Positions 6,253-14,988 of a stretch of 64,000 nt of DNA are shown here, piece by piece (the stretch's first letter is position 1; the number at the start of each line of letters is the position of its first letter). The notes beneath the pieces were generated by a model. The model ran no database searches. It was not told the DNA's origin and saw nothing but the letters and a program-made list of their open reading frames with translations. Both the position numbers and the translations under genes were made by a program. The DNA is from Nocardia veterana NBRC 100344 (lineage in GTDB: Bacteria > Actinomycetota > Actinomycetes > Mycobacteriales > Mycobacteriaceae): positions 23,645 to 87,644 of the forward strand of contig NZ_BAGM01000123.1 of the NCBI RefSeq assembly GCF_000308855.1, given 5' to 3'.

Positions 6253-9200
6253 GTGTCGAGTCCCGCCGAGAACCCCGCGAGCACCGTCCGCACCGCGTGC
6301 TCGTACTGCGGCGTGGGCTGTGGCATCACGGTGCAGACCGGTCGCGACGAGGCGGGCGCACCGGTCATCGCCAAGGTGAGCGGGGACAAGCTGCATCCGG
6401 TGAACGGCGGCCGGCTGTGCACCAAGGGCGCCACCCACCTCGAACTGATGCGAGCGCCCGGTCGCTTGACCACTCCCCTGCACCGCCCGCAGCGCGGACA
6501 GCAGCCGCAGGAGCTGGCGGTCGAACAGGCGGTGCGCCACGCCGCCGACCGACTGCGCGCGATCGCCGACGAGCACGGGCCCGACGCCATCGCGCTGTAT
6601 GTGTCCGGGCAGATGTCGCTCGAGGCGCAATATCTGGCGAACAAACTGGCCAAGGGCTATCTGCGCACGATCAATATCGAATCCAACTCCCGGCTGTGTA
6701 TGGCGAGTGCGGGCACCGGGTACAAGCAATCGCTCGGAGCCGACGGCCCACCGGGCTCCTACGACGACCTCGACCGCGCCGACCTGTTCTTCGTGATCGG
6801 CTCGAATATGGCCGACTGTCATCCGATTCTTTTCCTGCGCATGGCCGATCGGCTCAAGGCGGGCGCCAAACTCATCGTGGTGGACCCGCGGCGCACCGAA
6901 ACCGCCGCGCGCGCCGACCTTTTCCTGCAGATCGCGCCCGGCACGGATCTGGCACTGCTCAACGGCCTGCTGCATCTGCTGGTCGACAACGGTGATATCG
7001 ACGCGGAATTCATCGCCGCCCACACCGAGGGCTGGGCGGCGATGCCGGAATTCCTCGCCGGCTATCCACCGGACCGCGTCGCCGAGATCACCGGATTGGC
7101 CGAGGCCGATATCCGCACCGCCGCCGCCTGGATCGGCACCGCCGGTGAATGGATGACGCTGTGGACGATGGGCTTGAACCAGTCCACGCACGGCACCTGG
7201 AACACCAACGCGATCTGCAATCTGCACCTGGCCACCGGGGCGATCTGCCGGTCCGGTAGCGGCCCGTTCTCGCTCACCGGCCAGCCGAATGCGATGGGCG
7301 GCCGGGAAATGGGGTACATGGGCCCCGGATTGCCCGGGCAGCGCAGTGCACTGGTCGAGGCCGATCGTCGTTTCGTCGAAACCGAATGGGGACTGCCGGC
7401 CGGCACCATCCGTGCCGAATCCGGGCGCGGCACCGTCGAGATGTTCCGGGAATTGGCCGACGGCACGATCAAGGCGTGCTGGATCATCTGCAGTAATCCG
7501 GTGGCCTCGGTGGCGAATCGCAAAACCGTGATCGCCGGGTTGGAGGCGGCGGAACTGGTCATCACCCAGGACGTCTATCTCGACACCGCGACCAATGCCT
7601 ATGCCGATCTGTTGCTCCCCGCCACCCTGTGGGCGGAGGCGGACGGAGTGATGGTCAATTCCGAACGCAACGTCACCTTGCTGCAGCGATCGGTCGATCC
7701 GGTCGGTTCGGCGCTGCCGGATTGGGCGTGGATCGCCCGCATCGCCACCGCCATGGGGTTCGCCGGATTCGACTATTCCTCCAGCGCCGAGGTTTTCGAC
7801 GAAATTCGGCGCTTCACCAATCCGGCGACGGGCTACGACCTGAGCGGTATGAGTTATCCCGCACTGCGCGAAGGCCCGATGCAATGGCCCTGCGCCGATC
7901 CGGGACAGCGCCGCAACCCGATTCGTTATCGCGGCACCGACGACCCGTCCGGACCGCGCTTTCCGACCGCGAGCGGCCGGGCGGCGTTCTGGGCACGACC
8001 ACATCTGCCGCCCCAGGAGATGCCCGACGACGACTATCCGTTCGTGCTGAATACCGGCCGAGTGCAACATCACTGGCACACCATGACCAAAACCGGCCGG
8101 GTGGCGAAGTTGAACAAACTGAATCCGGCGCCGTTTCTGGAAATACATCCCGAGGATGCCGAGCGATTGACGGTTCGCCCCGGCGATCAGATCGAAATCG
8201 CTTCGCGCCGTGGGCGAGCAGTGCTGCCGGTGTCGATCACCGACCGGGTGCGGCCGGGTGCGTGCTTCGCACCCTTCCATTGGAACGACGAACAAGGGGA
8301 ATATCTGACCATCAACGCCGTGACCAACGATGCCGTCGATCCGGATTCGCTGCAGCCGGAATTCAAGGCGTGTGCGGTGACGCTGCGCCGGGTGGCGGCG
8401 GTTCCGCAGGACGATGCGAGTGGCGAGCCGGATATCGAAACGGGCCGGACCGCAGCGCATCCGCTGGCAGCCGTCCTGGGCCTCGACAACGCCCTCGCCC
8501 CGACACTCAGCGAGGCGGAACGGATCTATCTCGGCGGCTATCTGGCTGCCCTGCAATCTATTCCGGTGCGGGGTCAGCCGGTGCTGCCGGAATCGGCGCC
8601 GCTGTCGGAGCGTAGCCGCTGGTGGGTCGACGGGCTGCTGGCCGGAATGTACTCGCGGGCCGGCGCGACCGAGACGAATCCGGCATCGGCACAGCCGTCC
8701 GGCACCGTGGCGCGTCCCGTGACCGTGCTGTGGGCCTCGCAAACCGGAACCGCGGAGGAATTGGCGGCGACGGCGGCGGCCGCCCTGGCCGAGCACGGCC
8801 ACCTCCCCCGGCTGGTGGAGATGAACGGGTGCGAGCTGCCCGAACTGACCGGGGACGTCCTGTTGATCACCAGCACCTTCGGCGACGGCGGGCCGCCGGA
8901 CAACGCCACCGATTTCTGGGATCGGCTGCAGGAGAGCGCGGCTCGGCACACCGGGCTGCGGTACGCGATCTTCGCCCTGGGTGATTCCTCCTACGACGAT
9001 TTCTGCGGCTACGGTCGCAAACTGGACCGGCTGTTGTCCGAACGCGGAGCCACCCGGCTGCTCGACCGCGTGGACAGCGAACCGGACCATGGCGAACTGT
9101 CCGATCAGTGGATCGCCGCGGTCATCGCGGCGCTGGGTGCGGATTCCGGGATCGACCGGCCGACCGGTGGCGGCGGGCCCGCGGCCCGCGCCGCCGCCAC

Positions 9201-10416
9201 CTCGTCCTCCGGCGCCTCGTCTTCCGGTGGCGCGGTCCGGGTGCTCGACCGCACCGCGGTCTCGGCCGCACCCGCCCGCACACCGCGATCGCTGCCCGCA
9301 CCGTTCACCCGCAACGCGCCGGTACTCGCCCCGCTGGTCCGCAACGAACTGCTGTCGCGGCCCGGGTCGGACAAGGAGGTCCGGCAATTCGGATTCGACC
9401 TGACCGATCTCGACGCCGGTTACGAGGTGGGCGACAGTCTCGGCATCTGGCCCGCCAACAGCGAGACCGCGGTGCGACGCTGGCTGGCGACCACCGGGCT
9501 CGACGGTGCCCGGCATGTCGAGGTCGAGGGCCGCGAGGTGCCGCTGTCGGTGGCGCTGCGCACCCACTTCGACATCACGAAAGTCAGCGGCGACCTGCTG
9601 TCCTTCGTGGCGAGCCATAATCCGAATCCGCAGCTGGCGAAACTGCTGCGCCGGGACAATCGCAACGAACTCGACCGCTATCTGTGGGACCGGCACGCCG
9701 TCGACGTCCTCCGCGATTTCCCGGTCCGGGCCGATCTGGTGGAGTGGCTGTCGGTACTGAAAAAGCTGCAGCCGCGCCAATATTCGATCTCGTCGAGTCC
9801 ATTGGTCAGTCCGGACGAGGTACAACTCACGGTCGGTGTGGTGCGCTACGGCGCCGCGGACGATCCGCGCGGCGGCGTCTGCACCACCTATCTCGCCGAC
9901 CGGGAGCATTCCGGTCCGGTGCCGGTATTCCTGCAGCGCGCACCGCATTTCCGGCCGCCACTGGATCCGAACACTCCGATGATCATGATCGGCCCGGGCA
10001 CCGGTATCGCCCCGTTCCGCGGCTTCCTGCACGAACGCCGCGCGCTGGGCTGCCGCGGCCGCAACTGGTTGTTCTTCGGCGATCAGCACGCGCGGGACAA
10101 CTTCTATTACCGCACCGAACTCGAGGACATGTTCCGCAGCGGCTTCCTCACCCGGCTCGACCTCGCCTTCTCCCGCGACCAGCGGGAGCGAATCTACGTG
10201 CAGCACCGCATGATCGAGCACGGTGCCGAACTGTGGGCCTGGCTGTGCGACGGCGCCCACCTCTATGTCTGCGGCGACGCCGCGCGGATGGCCCGCGACG
10301 TCGACGACACCCTCCTCACCATCGCCCGCATCCACGGCAACCTCGACGAGGACGGGGCCCTGGCGTTCAAGAAGCAACTGACCGCCGAGAAGCGGTACGT
10401 GCGCGACGTGTACTGA
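6253..10416 (+). CDS. assimilatory nitrate reductase fused to flavoprotein reductase
   Basis: A 1387-residue fusion. Residues 16-56 hold four cysteines (C16, C19, C23, C56) for a [4Fe-4S] cluster. A molybdopterin guanine dinucleotide oxidoreductase domain follows to about 730 (SNSRLCMASAG, TGQPNAMGGREMGY, NTGRVQHHWHTMTKTGR). A flavodoxin domain begins near 822 (VTVLWASQTGTAEELA). After a Gly/Ser linker near 970-985 comes a CysJ-like FAD/NADPH reductase with RQYSISSSP near 1174 and GPGTGIAPFRGF near 1247. Electrons could pass NADPH to FAD to FMN to Fe-S to Mo within one chain and reduce nitrate to nitrite in the cytoplasm. This fused class is known in Nocardia and relatives. A nitrate or another oxyanion substrate is inferred from the family. 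Confidence 0.9.
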   Translation: MSSPAENPASTVRTACSYCGVGCGITVQTGRDEAGAPVIAKVSGDKLHPVNGGRLCTKGATHLELMRAPGRLTTPLHRPQRGQQPQELAVEQAVRHAADRLRAIADEHGPDAIALYVSGQMSLEAQYLANKLAKGYLRTINIESNSRLCMASAGTGYKQSLGADGPPGSYDDLDRADLFFVIGSNMADCHPILFLRMADRLKAGAKLIVVDPRRTETAARADLFLQIAPGTDLALLNGLLHLLVDNGDIDAEFIAAHTEGWAAMPEFLAGYPPDRVAEITGLAEADIRTAAAWIGTAGEWMTLWTMGLNQSTHGTWNTNAICNLHLATGAICRSGSGPFSLTGQPNAMGGREMGYMGPGLPGQRSALVEADRRFVETEWGLPAGTIRAESGRGTVEMFRELADGTIKACWIICSNPVASVANRKTVIAGLEAAELVITQDVYLDTATNAYADLLLPATLWAEADGVMVNSERNVTLLQRSVDPVGSALPDWAWIARIATAMGFAGFDYSSSAEVFDEIRRFTNPATGYDLSGMSYPALREGPMQWPCADPGQRRNPIRYRGTDDPSGPRFPTASGRAAFWARPHLPPQEMPDDDYPFVLNTGRVQHHWHTMTKTGRVAKLNKLNPAPFLEIHPEDAERLTVRPGDQIEIASRRGRAVLPVSITDRVRPGACFAPFHWNDEQGEYLTINAVTNDAVDPDSLQPEFKACAVTLRRVAAVPQDDASGEPDIETGRTAAHPLAAVLGLDNALAPTLSEAERIYLGGYLAALQSIPVRGQPVLPESAPLSERSRWWVDGLLAGMYSRAGATETNPASAQPSGTVARPVTVLWASQTGTAEELAATAAAALAEHGHLPRLVEMNGCELPELTGDVLLITSTFGDGGPPDNATDFWDRLQESAARHTGLRYAIFALGDSSYDDFCGYGRKLDRLLSERGATRLLDRVDSEPDHGELSDQWIAAVIAALGADSGIDRPTGGGGPAARAAATSSSGASSSGGAVRVLDRTAVSAAPARTPRSLPAPFTRNAPVLAPLVRNELLSRPGSDKEVRQFGFDLTDLDAGYEVGDSLGIWPANSETAVRRWLATTGLDGARHVEVEGREVPLSVALRTHFDITKVSGDLLSFVASHNPNPQLAKLLRRDNRNELDRYLWDRHAVDVLRDFPVRADLVEWLSVLKKLQPRQYSISSSPLVSPDEVQLTVGVVRYGAADDPRGGVCTTYLADREHSGPVPVFLQRAPHFRPPLDPNTPMIMIGPGTGIAPFRGFLHERRALGCRGRNWLFFGDQHARDNFYYRTELEDMFRSGFLTRLDLAFSRDQRERIYVQHRMIEHGAELWAWLCDGAHLYVCGDAARMARDVDDTLLTIARIHGNLDEDGALAFKKQLTAEKRYVRDVY

Positions 10417-10419
10417 GCG

Positions 10420-11454
10420 CTACACCGCCGGCGGGTTGAGGCGGGTGAAATCCGACAGGCGGTAGTACGGGTAGTACGGGTACGGCGGGGTCACGGCGCT
10501 CGCCTTGTCCAGCCGCGCCACCTGGTCGGTGGTGAGCTGCCAGCCGACCGCGCCCAGGTTCTGGCGCAGCTGCTCCTCGTTACGGGCGCCGACGATCACG
10601 GTCGACACGGTCGGACGGGTCAGCAGCCAGTTGAGCGCGATCTGCGGCACCGACCTTCCGGTTTCGGCGGCGATCTCGTCCAGCACGTCGACCACGTCGT
10701 AGAGTAGATCGTCGTTCACCGGCGGTCCGGCTTCGGCCGTGCGGTGTAGCCGGCTGCCGGCCGGAAGTGGTTGTCCGCGGCGGATTTTCCCGGTCAGCCG
10801 GCCCCAGCCGAGTGGACTCCAGACCATCGCGCCCACACCCTGATCGCGACCGAGTGGCATCAGTTCCCATTCGTAGTCGCGGCCGACCAGCGAGTAGTAG
10901 ACCTGGTGCGAGACATAGCGCGGGTACCCGTCGCGCTCGGCGGCCGCCAGCGATTTCATCAGCTGCCAGCCGGCGAAGTTGGAGGCGCCGAGGTAGCGAA
11001 TCTTGCCGGCGCGCACCAGATCTCCGAGCGTGGACAGCACCTCCTCGACCGGTGTCGCGGCATCGAAGGCATGCAGGTGGAACAGGTCGATGTGGTCGGT
11101 GCCGAGCCGGCGCAGGGCGGCGTCCACCGCGCCGATCAGGCGGGACCGGCCCGATCCGGCGTCGGCCGGGCCCGGCCCGGTGGGCAGCGAGGCCTTGGTG
11201 GACAGCAGGACTCGATCGCGGCGGCCCTTGATAGCCGCGCCGAGTACCTCCTCCGAGGCGCCGTCGGAATAGACATCCGCGGTATCGAACATCGTCACGC
11301 CGGCGTCCAGCGCCACATCGACCATCCGCCGCGCCTCCCGGGCATCGGTTTCACCCCAGGCGCTGAACAGCTCACCTCGACCGCCGAAGGTGCCCGCGCC
11401 GAAACTCAGGGCCGGAACCAGCAGCCCCGACGCTCCCAGTCGCCGATATTCCAT
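10420..11454 (-). CDS. aldo/keto reductase
   Basis: A 344-residue (alpha/beta)8 NADPH-dependent aldo/keto reductase. The catalytic tetrad is visible: Asp57 and Tyr62 in FDTADVYSD, Lys87 in LLSTKAS, and His128 in DLFHLHAFD. The C-terminal half has VIVGARNEEQLRQNLGAV, the cofactor-binding end of the barrel. The ATG at 11454 lies six bases after AGGGAG; a TTG six bases earlier is less likely. It is divergent from a TetR gene, with matched operator copies between, so it is probably de-repressed by a ligand of that TetR. The substrate is unknown. Confidence 0.9.
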   Translation of the reverse strand: MEYRRLGASGLLVPALSFGAGTFGGRGELFSAWGETDAREARRMVDVALDAGVTMFDTADVYSDGASEEVLGAAIKGRRDRVLLSTKASLPTGPGPADAGSGRSRLIGAVDAALRRLGTDHIDLFHLHAFDAATPVEEVLSTLGDLVRAGKIRYLGASNFAGWQLMKSLAAAERDGYPRYVSHQVYYSLVGRDYEWELMPLGRDQGVGAMVWSPLGWGRLTGKIRRGQPLPAGSRLHRTAEAGPPVNDDLLYDVVDVLDEIAAETGRSVPQIALNWLLTRPTVSTVIVGARNEEQLRQNLGAVGWQLTTDQVARLDKASAVTPPYPYYPYYRLSDFTRLNPPAV

Positions 11455-11477
11455 GATCAACTCCCTAACGGAACTGA

Positions 11478-11527
11478 AGTTTCATTAACAAGCCAGACGA
11501 TACACTTGATTCGCCGTTAATGAAACT
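11478..11527. promoter_or_regulatory. inverted TetR operator pair
   Basis: AGTTTCATTAAC (11478-11489) and its exact reverse complement GTTAATGAAACT (11516-11527) flank a TACACT -10 box (11501-11506) in the divergent promoter of the aldo/keto reductase and TetR genes. The arrangement fits repression of both directions by the TetR protein. Confidence 0.7.
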
Positions 11528-11538
11528 GGAGGACCGTT

Positions 11539-12150
11539 ATGAGCTCGGACACCGCCGCCCCCGGGTCGGTACGCCCGGGCGGCCGCACCGCCCGCGTCCG
11601 CGAATCCGTCCTGCGCGCGGCCGGCGATCTCCTCGCCGAACGCGGCTTCGCCGAACTCGATCTGGCCGAGGTGGCCGCGCGGGCGGAAGTAGGCAAGACG
11701 ACCGTCTACCGCCGGTGGCGCACCCCGGCCGGCCTGATCGCCGACCTGCTCACCGAGATGGCGGAAACCTCACTGCCCCACGCCGATACCGGCAGCTTGC
11801 GAGGCGACCTGGCCGCCAACGCGCGACTCGTCGCGCGCACTCTGACCGACCCACGGCAGGGCCCGCTGTTCAAAGCCCTTGTCGCCGCGGCCGTCTGCGA
11901 TCCGGAAACCGACCGCGCGCTGCACCGCTTCTACGATGTGCGGCTCGCCGAATGGGAGCCGTGTATCGCCGCGGCCGTCGAACGCGGTGACCTGACCTCC
12001 GAAACCGATGCCCGCGCCGTGCTTTCCGCCGTTTCGGCACCGCTGTACTACCGATTTCTGATCTCCGGCGACCCGATCGACGAGTCGGTCGCCGACACCG
12101 CCGCCGAGGCGGCCGCCACCGCCGCCCTCGCCGGGTTGTTCGGCCGCTAG
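11539..12150 (+). CDS. TetR-family transcriptional regulator
   Basis: A 203-residue protein with an N-terminal TetR helix-turn-helix at about residues 20-66 (VLRAAGDLLAERGFAELDL, then VGKTTVYRRW) and a C-terminal ligand domain ending in an Ala-rich helix. The ATG follows GGAGG. It is divergent from the aldo/keto reductase and separated from it by a 12-bp inverted operator pair. Control of that reductase and of itself is inferred. Confidence 0.88.
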   Translation: MSSDTAAPGSVRPGGRTARVRESVLRAAGDLLAERGFAELDLAEVAARAEVGKTTVYRRWRTPAGLIADLLTEMAETSLPHADTGSLRGDLAANARLVARTLTDPRQGPLFKALVAAAVCDPETDRALHRFYDVRLAEWEPCIAAAVERGDLTSETDARAVLSAVSAPLYYRFLISGDPIDESVADTAAEAAATAALAGLFGR

Positions 12151-12198
12151 GACAGCCCGGGCGCCCGCTGATCGGAGCCCGGCACCCGGTCGCCCGGG

Positions 12199-12780
12199 TC
12201 AGGACCGCCGGGCGGGATCGCGCCCGGTGAGCCCGAGCAGGCGCTCCCAGGGCGTCGCCTCCGCCGGCACCTCGACCACCGGGCCGAACAGGCCTGGAAT
12301 CCCCTCGCGCGGGGTATCGCGGAACTGCTCCAGCAACACCGCCACATCGGCGTCGGCGGGTTCGTAGCGGCGGCCGATAGCCCGGGCCAGATCCCAGCTG
12401 TGCACCACGACCTCGTCCAGCGCGAAACCGGCCATCACGGCGGCCGGAGCGGTGACCCCGCCCACCTCCGTCTCGCCGTCCCAGGCGGCCGGATCACGCC
12501 ATGCCTCGGCCAGGGCCTTCAACCGAGTGGTGATCAGCTCACTCCAGCCGGCCGGCAGGTCGGTCTGCGGAGCCGGTTCCGGCGGTGCGGATCGGCCGAT
12601 CCCCTCCTTGGTCGCGCCCTGCCGGAATGCCTCGGTGAAGCCGAGGGTGTGGAACAGCAGATCGCGCACGGTCATATCCGGACACGGGGTGGCGGCGGAG
12701 AGATCGTCGGCGCCGATCGCGGCGATTATCTCGACCATCCCGTCCGTGGCATTCCCCAGATCGAACTGCGGTGTCGCCAT
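12199..12780 (-). CDS. TIGR03086-type DinB-like metal-binding protein
   Basis: A 193-residue protein of the mycothiol-dependent maleylpyruvate isomerase N-terminal (DinB-like) superfamily. It shows the typical TPCPDMTVRDLLFHTLGF segment near residue 35 and VVHSWDLARAIG near 147, which supply metal-binding histidines in this fold. Members act as thiol transferases that may use mycothiol. The ATG lies five bases behind GGAGGAG. It is convergent with the TetR gene. The specific reaction is unknown. Confidence 0.85.
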   Translation of the reverse strand: MATPQFDLGNATDGMVEIIAAIGADDLSAATPCPDMTVRDLLFHTLGFTEAFRQGATKEGIGRSAPPEPAPQTDLPAGWSELITTRLKALAEAWRDPAAWDGETEVGGVTAPAAVMAGFALDEVVVHSWDLARAIGRRYEPADADVAVLLEQFRDTPREGIPGLFGPVVEVPAEATPWERLLGLTGRDPARRS

Positions 12781-12932
12781 GATTACTCCTCCTCAGAGCG
12801 CGGATCGACCCGCACGGGCCGCCGTAGATGAGGACGGGGCGCGGCGGTTCAACTCATCGGCGGGCGGCGGATCGGGGTTGCCAGCCGGACGCGGTCGGGG
12901 CATCCTCGACAGTGCCGGGCCGCCGTATCCGA

Positions 12933-12980
12933 CAAGTCGGACCCAGTGCAAGTCGGACCCAGCGCAAGTCGGACCCCAGC
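12933..12980. repeat. three tandem 16-bp repeats
   Basis: CAAGTCGGACCCAG(T/C)G occurs three times in tandem from 12933, the third copy with one extra C. The array ends 15 bases before the start codon of the small acidic gene and overlaps its likely promoter region. It may be an operator array or a simple slippage repeat. Confidence 0.8.
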
Positions 12981-12995
12981 GGAAGGGAGCACCCG

Positions 12996-13208
12996 ATGAC
13001 CGATCGCACCGTCGACACCTCCTCCATCGACCCCGTCCCGGAGGCCGATCACCTGGAGCAGAATCTCGAGGTAGCACCCGACGACGCCGAATTCGACGAG
13101 CCGAGCGTCGCCACCATCGACCGCGAGGCGACCGAGGCCGATGTCGTCGAGCAGTCGATCCCCGTGCCGCTCGACGACGAATACGACGAACCCGAATCCG
13201 AGTACTGA
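12996..13208 (+). CDS. small acidic protein, 70 residues
   Basis: An ATG behind GGAAGGGAG opens a frame of 70 residues that is about one third Asp/Glu and ends DDEYDEPESEY. It has no hydrophobic core and is probably disordered. The family is not recognised; similar short acidic proteins are common in Nocardia. It is convergent with menD and shares a strong terminator with it. Possible roles are a protein partner or nucleic-acid mimic, without direct support. Confidence 0.6.
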   Translation: MTDRTVDTSSIDPVPEADHLEQNLEVAPDDAEFDEPSVATIDREATEADVVEQSIPVPLDDEYDEPESEY

Positions 13209-13240
13209 GTCCGGCTACCGAGCCCGGCGAGGACCGACGA

Positions 13241-13277
13241 GCACCGGCAGTCCGGCTTCCGGCCGGGCTGCCGGTGC
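13241..13277. terminator. bidirectional terminator between acidic gene and menD
   Basis: GCACCGGCAGTCCGGC (13241-13256) pairs with GCCGGGCTGCCGGTGC (13262-13277) with one wobble pair and a five-base loop. It sits between convergent genes and touches the menD stop. Confidence 0.75.
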
Positions 13278-14899
13278 TATGCGATACCGGCCCGTACCGC
13301 GGCGTGCAGTTCGCGCAGGCTGGACCGCTCGGTCGCGACCTCCAGCACCCGGATTCCGTGCGCGTGCCCGGTCAGCTCCGTGGCCAGCTCGCTCGGATCG
13401 ACCTGCCGATGCGGGATGCGATAGGCGGCGCACAGCGCCGCCAGGTCCATTCCGTGCGGAGTGCCGAAGATCCGCTCGAACACGCCCGCATACTGCGGGT
13501 CGCCCTGTTCCAGCAGTTCGAAGATGCCGCCACCGTCGTCGTTGGCGACCACGATGGTCAGATCGGCCGGTCGCGGTTCGCCCGGACCGATCAGCAATCC
13601 GGACGCGTCGTGCAGGAAGGTCAGATCACCGATCAGCGCGAAGGTGCGCCCCGGGTGGCTGAGTGCCGCGCCGACGGCGGTCGACACGGTGCCGTCGATG
13701 CCGGCCACGCCCCGGTTCGACAGCACTTTGACATCGCGATGCGGATACGACACCAGGGCCGCGTCCCGCACCGGATTCGAGGCGCCGAGCAGGAGTTGAT
13801 CGCCCTCGCGTAGCGCGTCCATCACCACCGCCGCGACGTGCAGGCCGGTCGGCTTGGGATGGCGTGCCAGTTCCGTGCGCACCGCTCGGCAGGCCATGGC
13901 ATCGAGTTCGCGACAGTGCGCGAGCCACTCCGGCCGCGGGGCGCCGGAGGTGACCGCCCGGGTCCCGGTGCCGACCACATTGCCGGAAACATCGGGCCAG
14001 CGCGGGCCGGTGGTCAGCGCGAAGACCGTCACATCCGGATCGGACAGCACGCGCGACACCTGCCGATGCAGCGTGGGACGCCCGGTGATGATCGCCTGCC
14101 GCGGCTTCAGCAGCGGCAGCGCGAGCGGATGCAGCGCCGGCCCGGGCATCGCGGCGGTGGGTTCGGCGACCGTCGGCAGCTGTGCCAGTTCGGGGCGATA
14201 CCCCGCGCCGTGCCCGGAGATGACGACCGTGTCCGGCGTCAGATCGATCTCGAGTGGCACGTCCAGGGTCGCGTACTGCGTCTCGGTCCACGGCGCGTCG
14301 CCCGGGCGTCCGGCCGGGATCGGCTCACCGACGACGGCATCGGGTACCAGCGGCTCGCGCAGCGGAATATCGAAATGCACCGGCCCGGCATTGCCGGAGC
14401 GGGTGCCGCGGGCCGCGGCCAGGACCCGGCACACCGCCGCCCGCCAGACGCTGTTCTGCCGGCGGTAGTCCGGTTCCTCCTCGGCCAGCCCCAGGCTGAT
14501 GGCGGCGCGCACCTGACTGCCGAACAGACCGAACTGTTCGACGGTCTGGTTGGCGCCGCTGCCGAGCATCTCGTAGGGCCGGTTGGCGCTCAACACGATC
14601 AGCGGCTGCCGGGCGTAGTTGGCCTCCAGCACGGCGGGCCCGAGATTGGCGACCGCGGTTCCCGAGGTCATCACCACCGGCACCGGGGCTCCGCTGGAGA
14701 TCGCCATACCGATGGCGAGGAAACCCGCGGTGCGCTCATCGATGCGCATATGCAGTCGCAGCCGCCCGGCCGCGTCGGCGGCTTGAAGCGCGAAAGCCAG
14801 CGGTGCGTTACGCGAGCCTGGGCAGAGCACCACATCGCGCACCCCCCCGCGCACCAGCTCGTCCACCACGACCTGGGCCTGTGCTGTCGACGGATTCAC
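13277..14899 (-). CDS. menD: 2-succinyl-5-enolpyruvyl-6-hydroxy-3-cyclohexene-1-carboxylate synthase
   Basis: A 540-residue ThDP-dependent enzyme that joins 2-oxoglutarate-derived succinic semialdehyde to isochorismate in menaquinone synthesis. The N-terminal PYR domain has VVLCPGSRNAPLAFAL and the ThDP-activating glutamate in RIDERTAGFLAIG, then MTSGTAVANLGPAVLEA. The PP domain has GVAGIDGTVSTAVGAAL and the GDLTFLHDASGLL motif that binds Mg2+ and diphosphate. Length is typical. The GTG at 14899 is preceded by CAGGCT six bases upstream, a possible leaderless -10. It is divergent from the siderophore-interacting protein gene. Confidence 0.95.
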   Translation of the reverse strand: MNPSTAQAQVVVDELVRGGVRDVVLCPGSRNAPLAFALQAADAAGRLRLHMRIDERTAGFLAIGMAISSGAPVPVVMTSGTAVANLGPAVLEANYARQPLIVLSANRPYEMLGSGANQTVEQFGLFGSQVRAAISLGLAEEEPDYRRQNSVWRAAVCRVLAAARGTRSGNAGPVHFDIPLREPLVPDAVVGEPIPAGRPGDAPWTETQYATLDVPLEIDLTPDTVVISGHGAGYRPELAQLPTVAEPTAAMPGPALHPLALPLLKPRQAIITGRPTLHRQVSRVLSDPDVTVFALTTGPRWPDVSGNVVGTGTRAVTSGAPRPEWLAHCRELDAMACRAVRTELARHPKPTGLHVAAVVMDALREGDQLLLGASNPVRDAALVSYPHRDVKVLSNRGVAGIDGTVSTAVGAALSHPGRTFALIGDLTFLHDASGLLIGPGEPRPADLTIVVANDDGGGIFELLEQGDPQYAGVFERIFGTPHGMDLAALCAAYRIPHRQVDPSELATELTGHAHGIRVLEVATERSSLRELHAAVRAGIA

Positions 14900-14964
14900 A
14901 CCCTCAGCCTGTCAGACCTTCGGGCCGGGTGGCACGTCGACCCGCTCACACCCTGGCGTCCTAC

Positions 14965-14983
14965 TTAGGTTTTGCTAACCTAA
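14965..14983 (+). promoter_or_regulatory. IdeR/DmdR1 iron box
   Basis: TTAGGTTTTGCTAACCTAA matches the 19-bp actinobacterial iron box consensus TTAGGTTAGGCTAACCTAA at 17 of 19 positions. The -10 box TAACCT (14976-14981) lies inside it, seven bases before the ATG at 14989, so IdeR bound with Fe2+ would block transcription directly. Confidence 0.85.
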
Positions 14984-14988
14984 TCTTC

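Noticed and set aside
6124..10377. 1417-codon open frame antisense to the nitrate reductase
   Set aside because: Its product is low-complexity Gly/Arg/His-rich sequence with no domain. It is the usual shadow of GC-rich third codon positions on the complementary strand.
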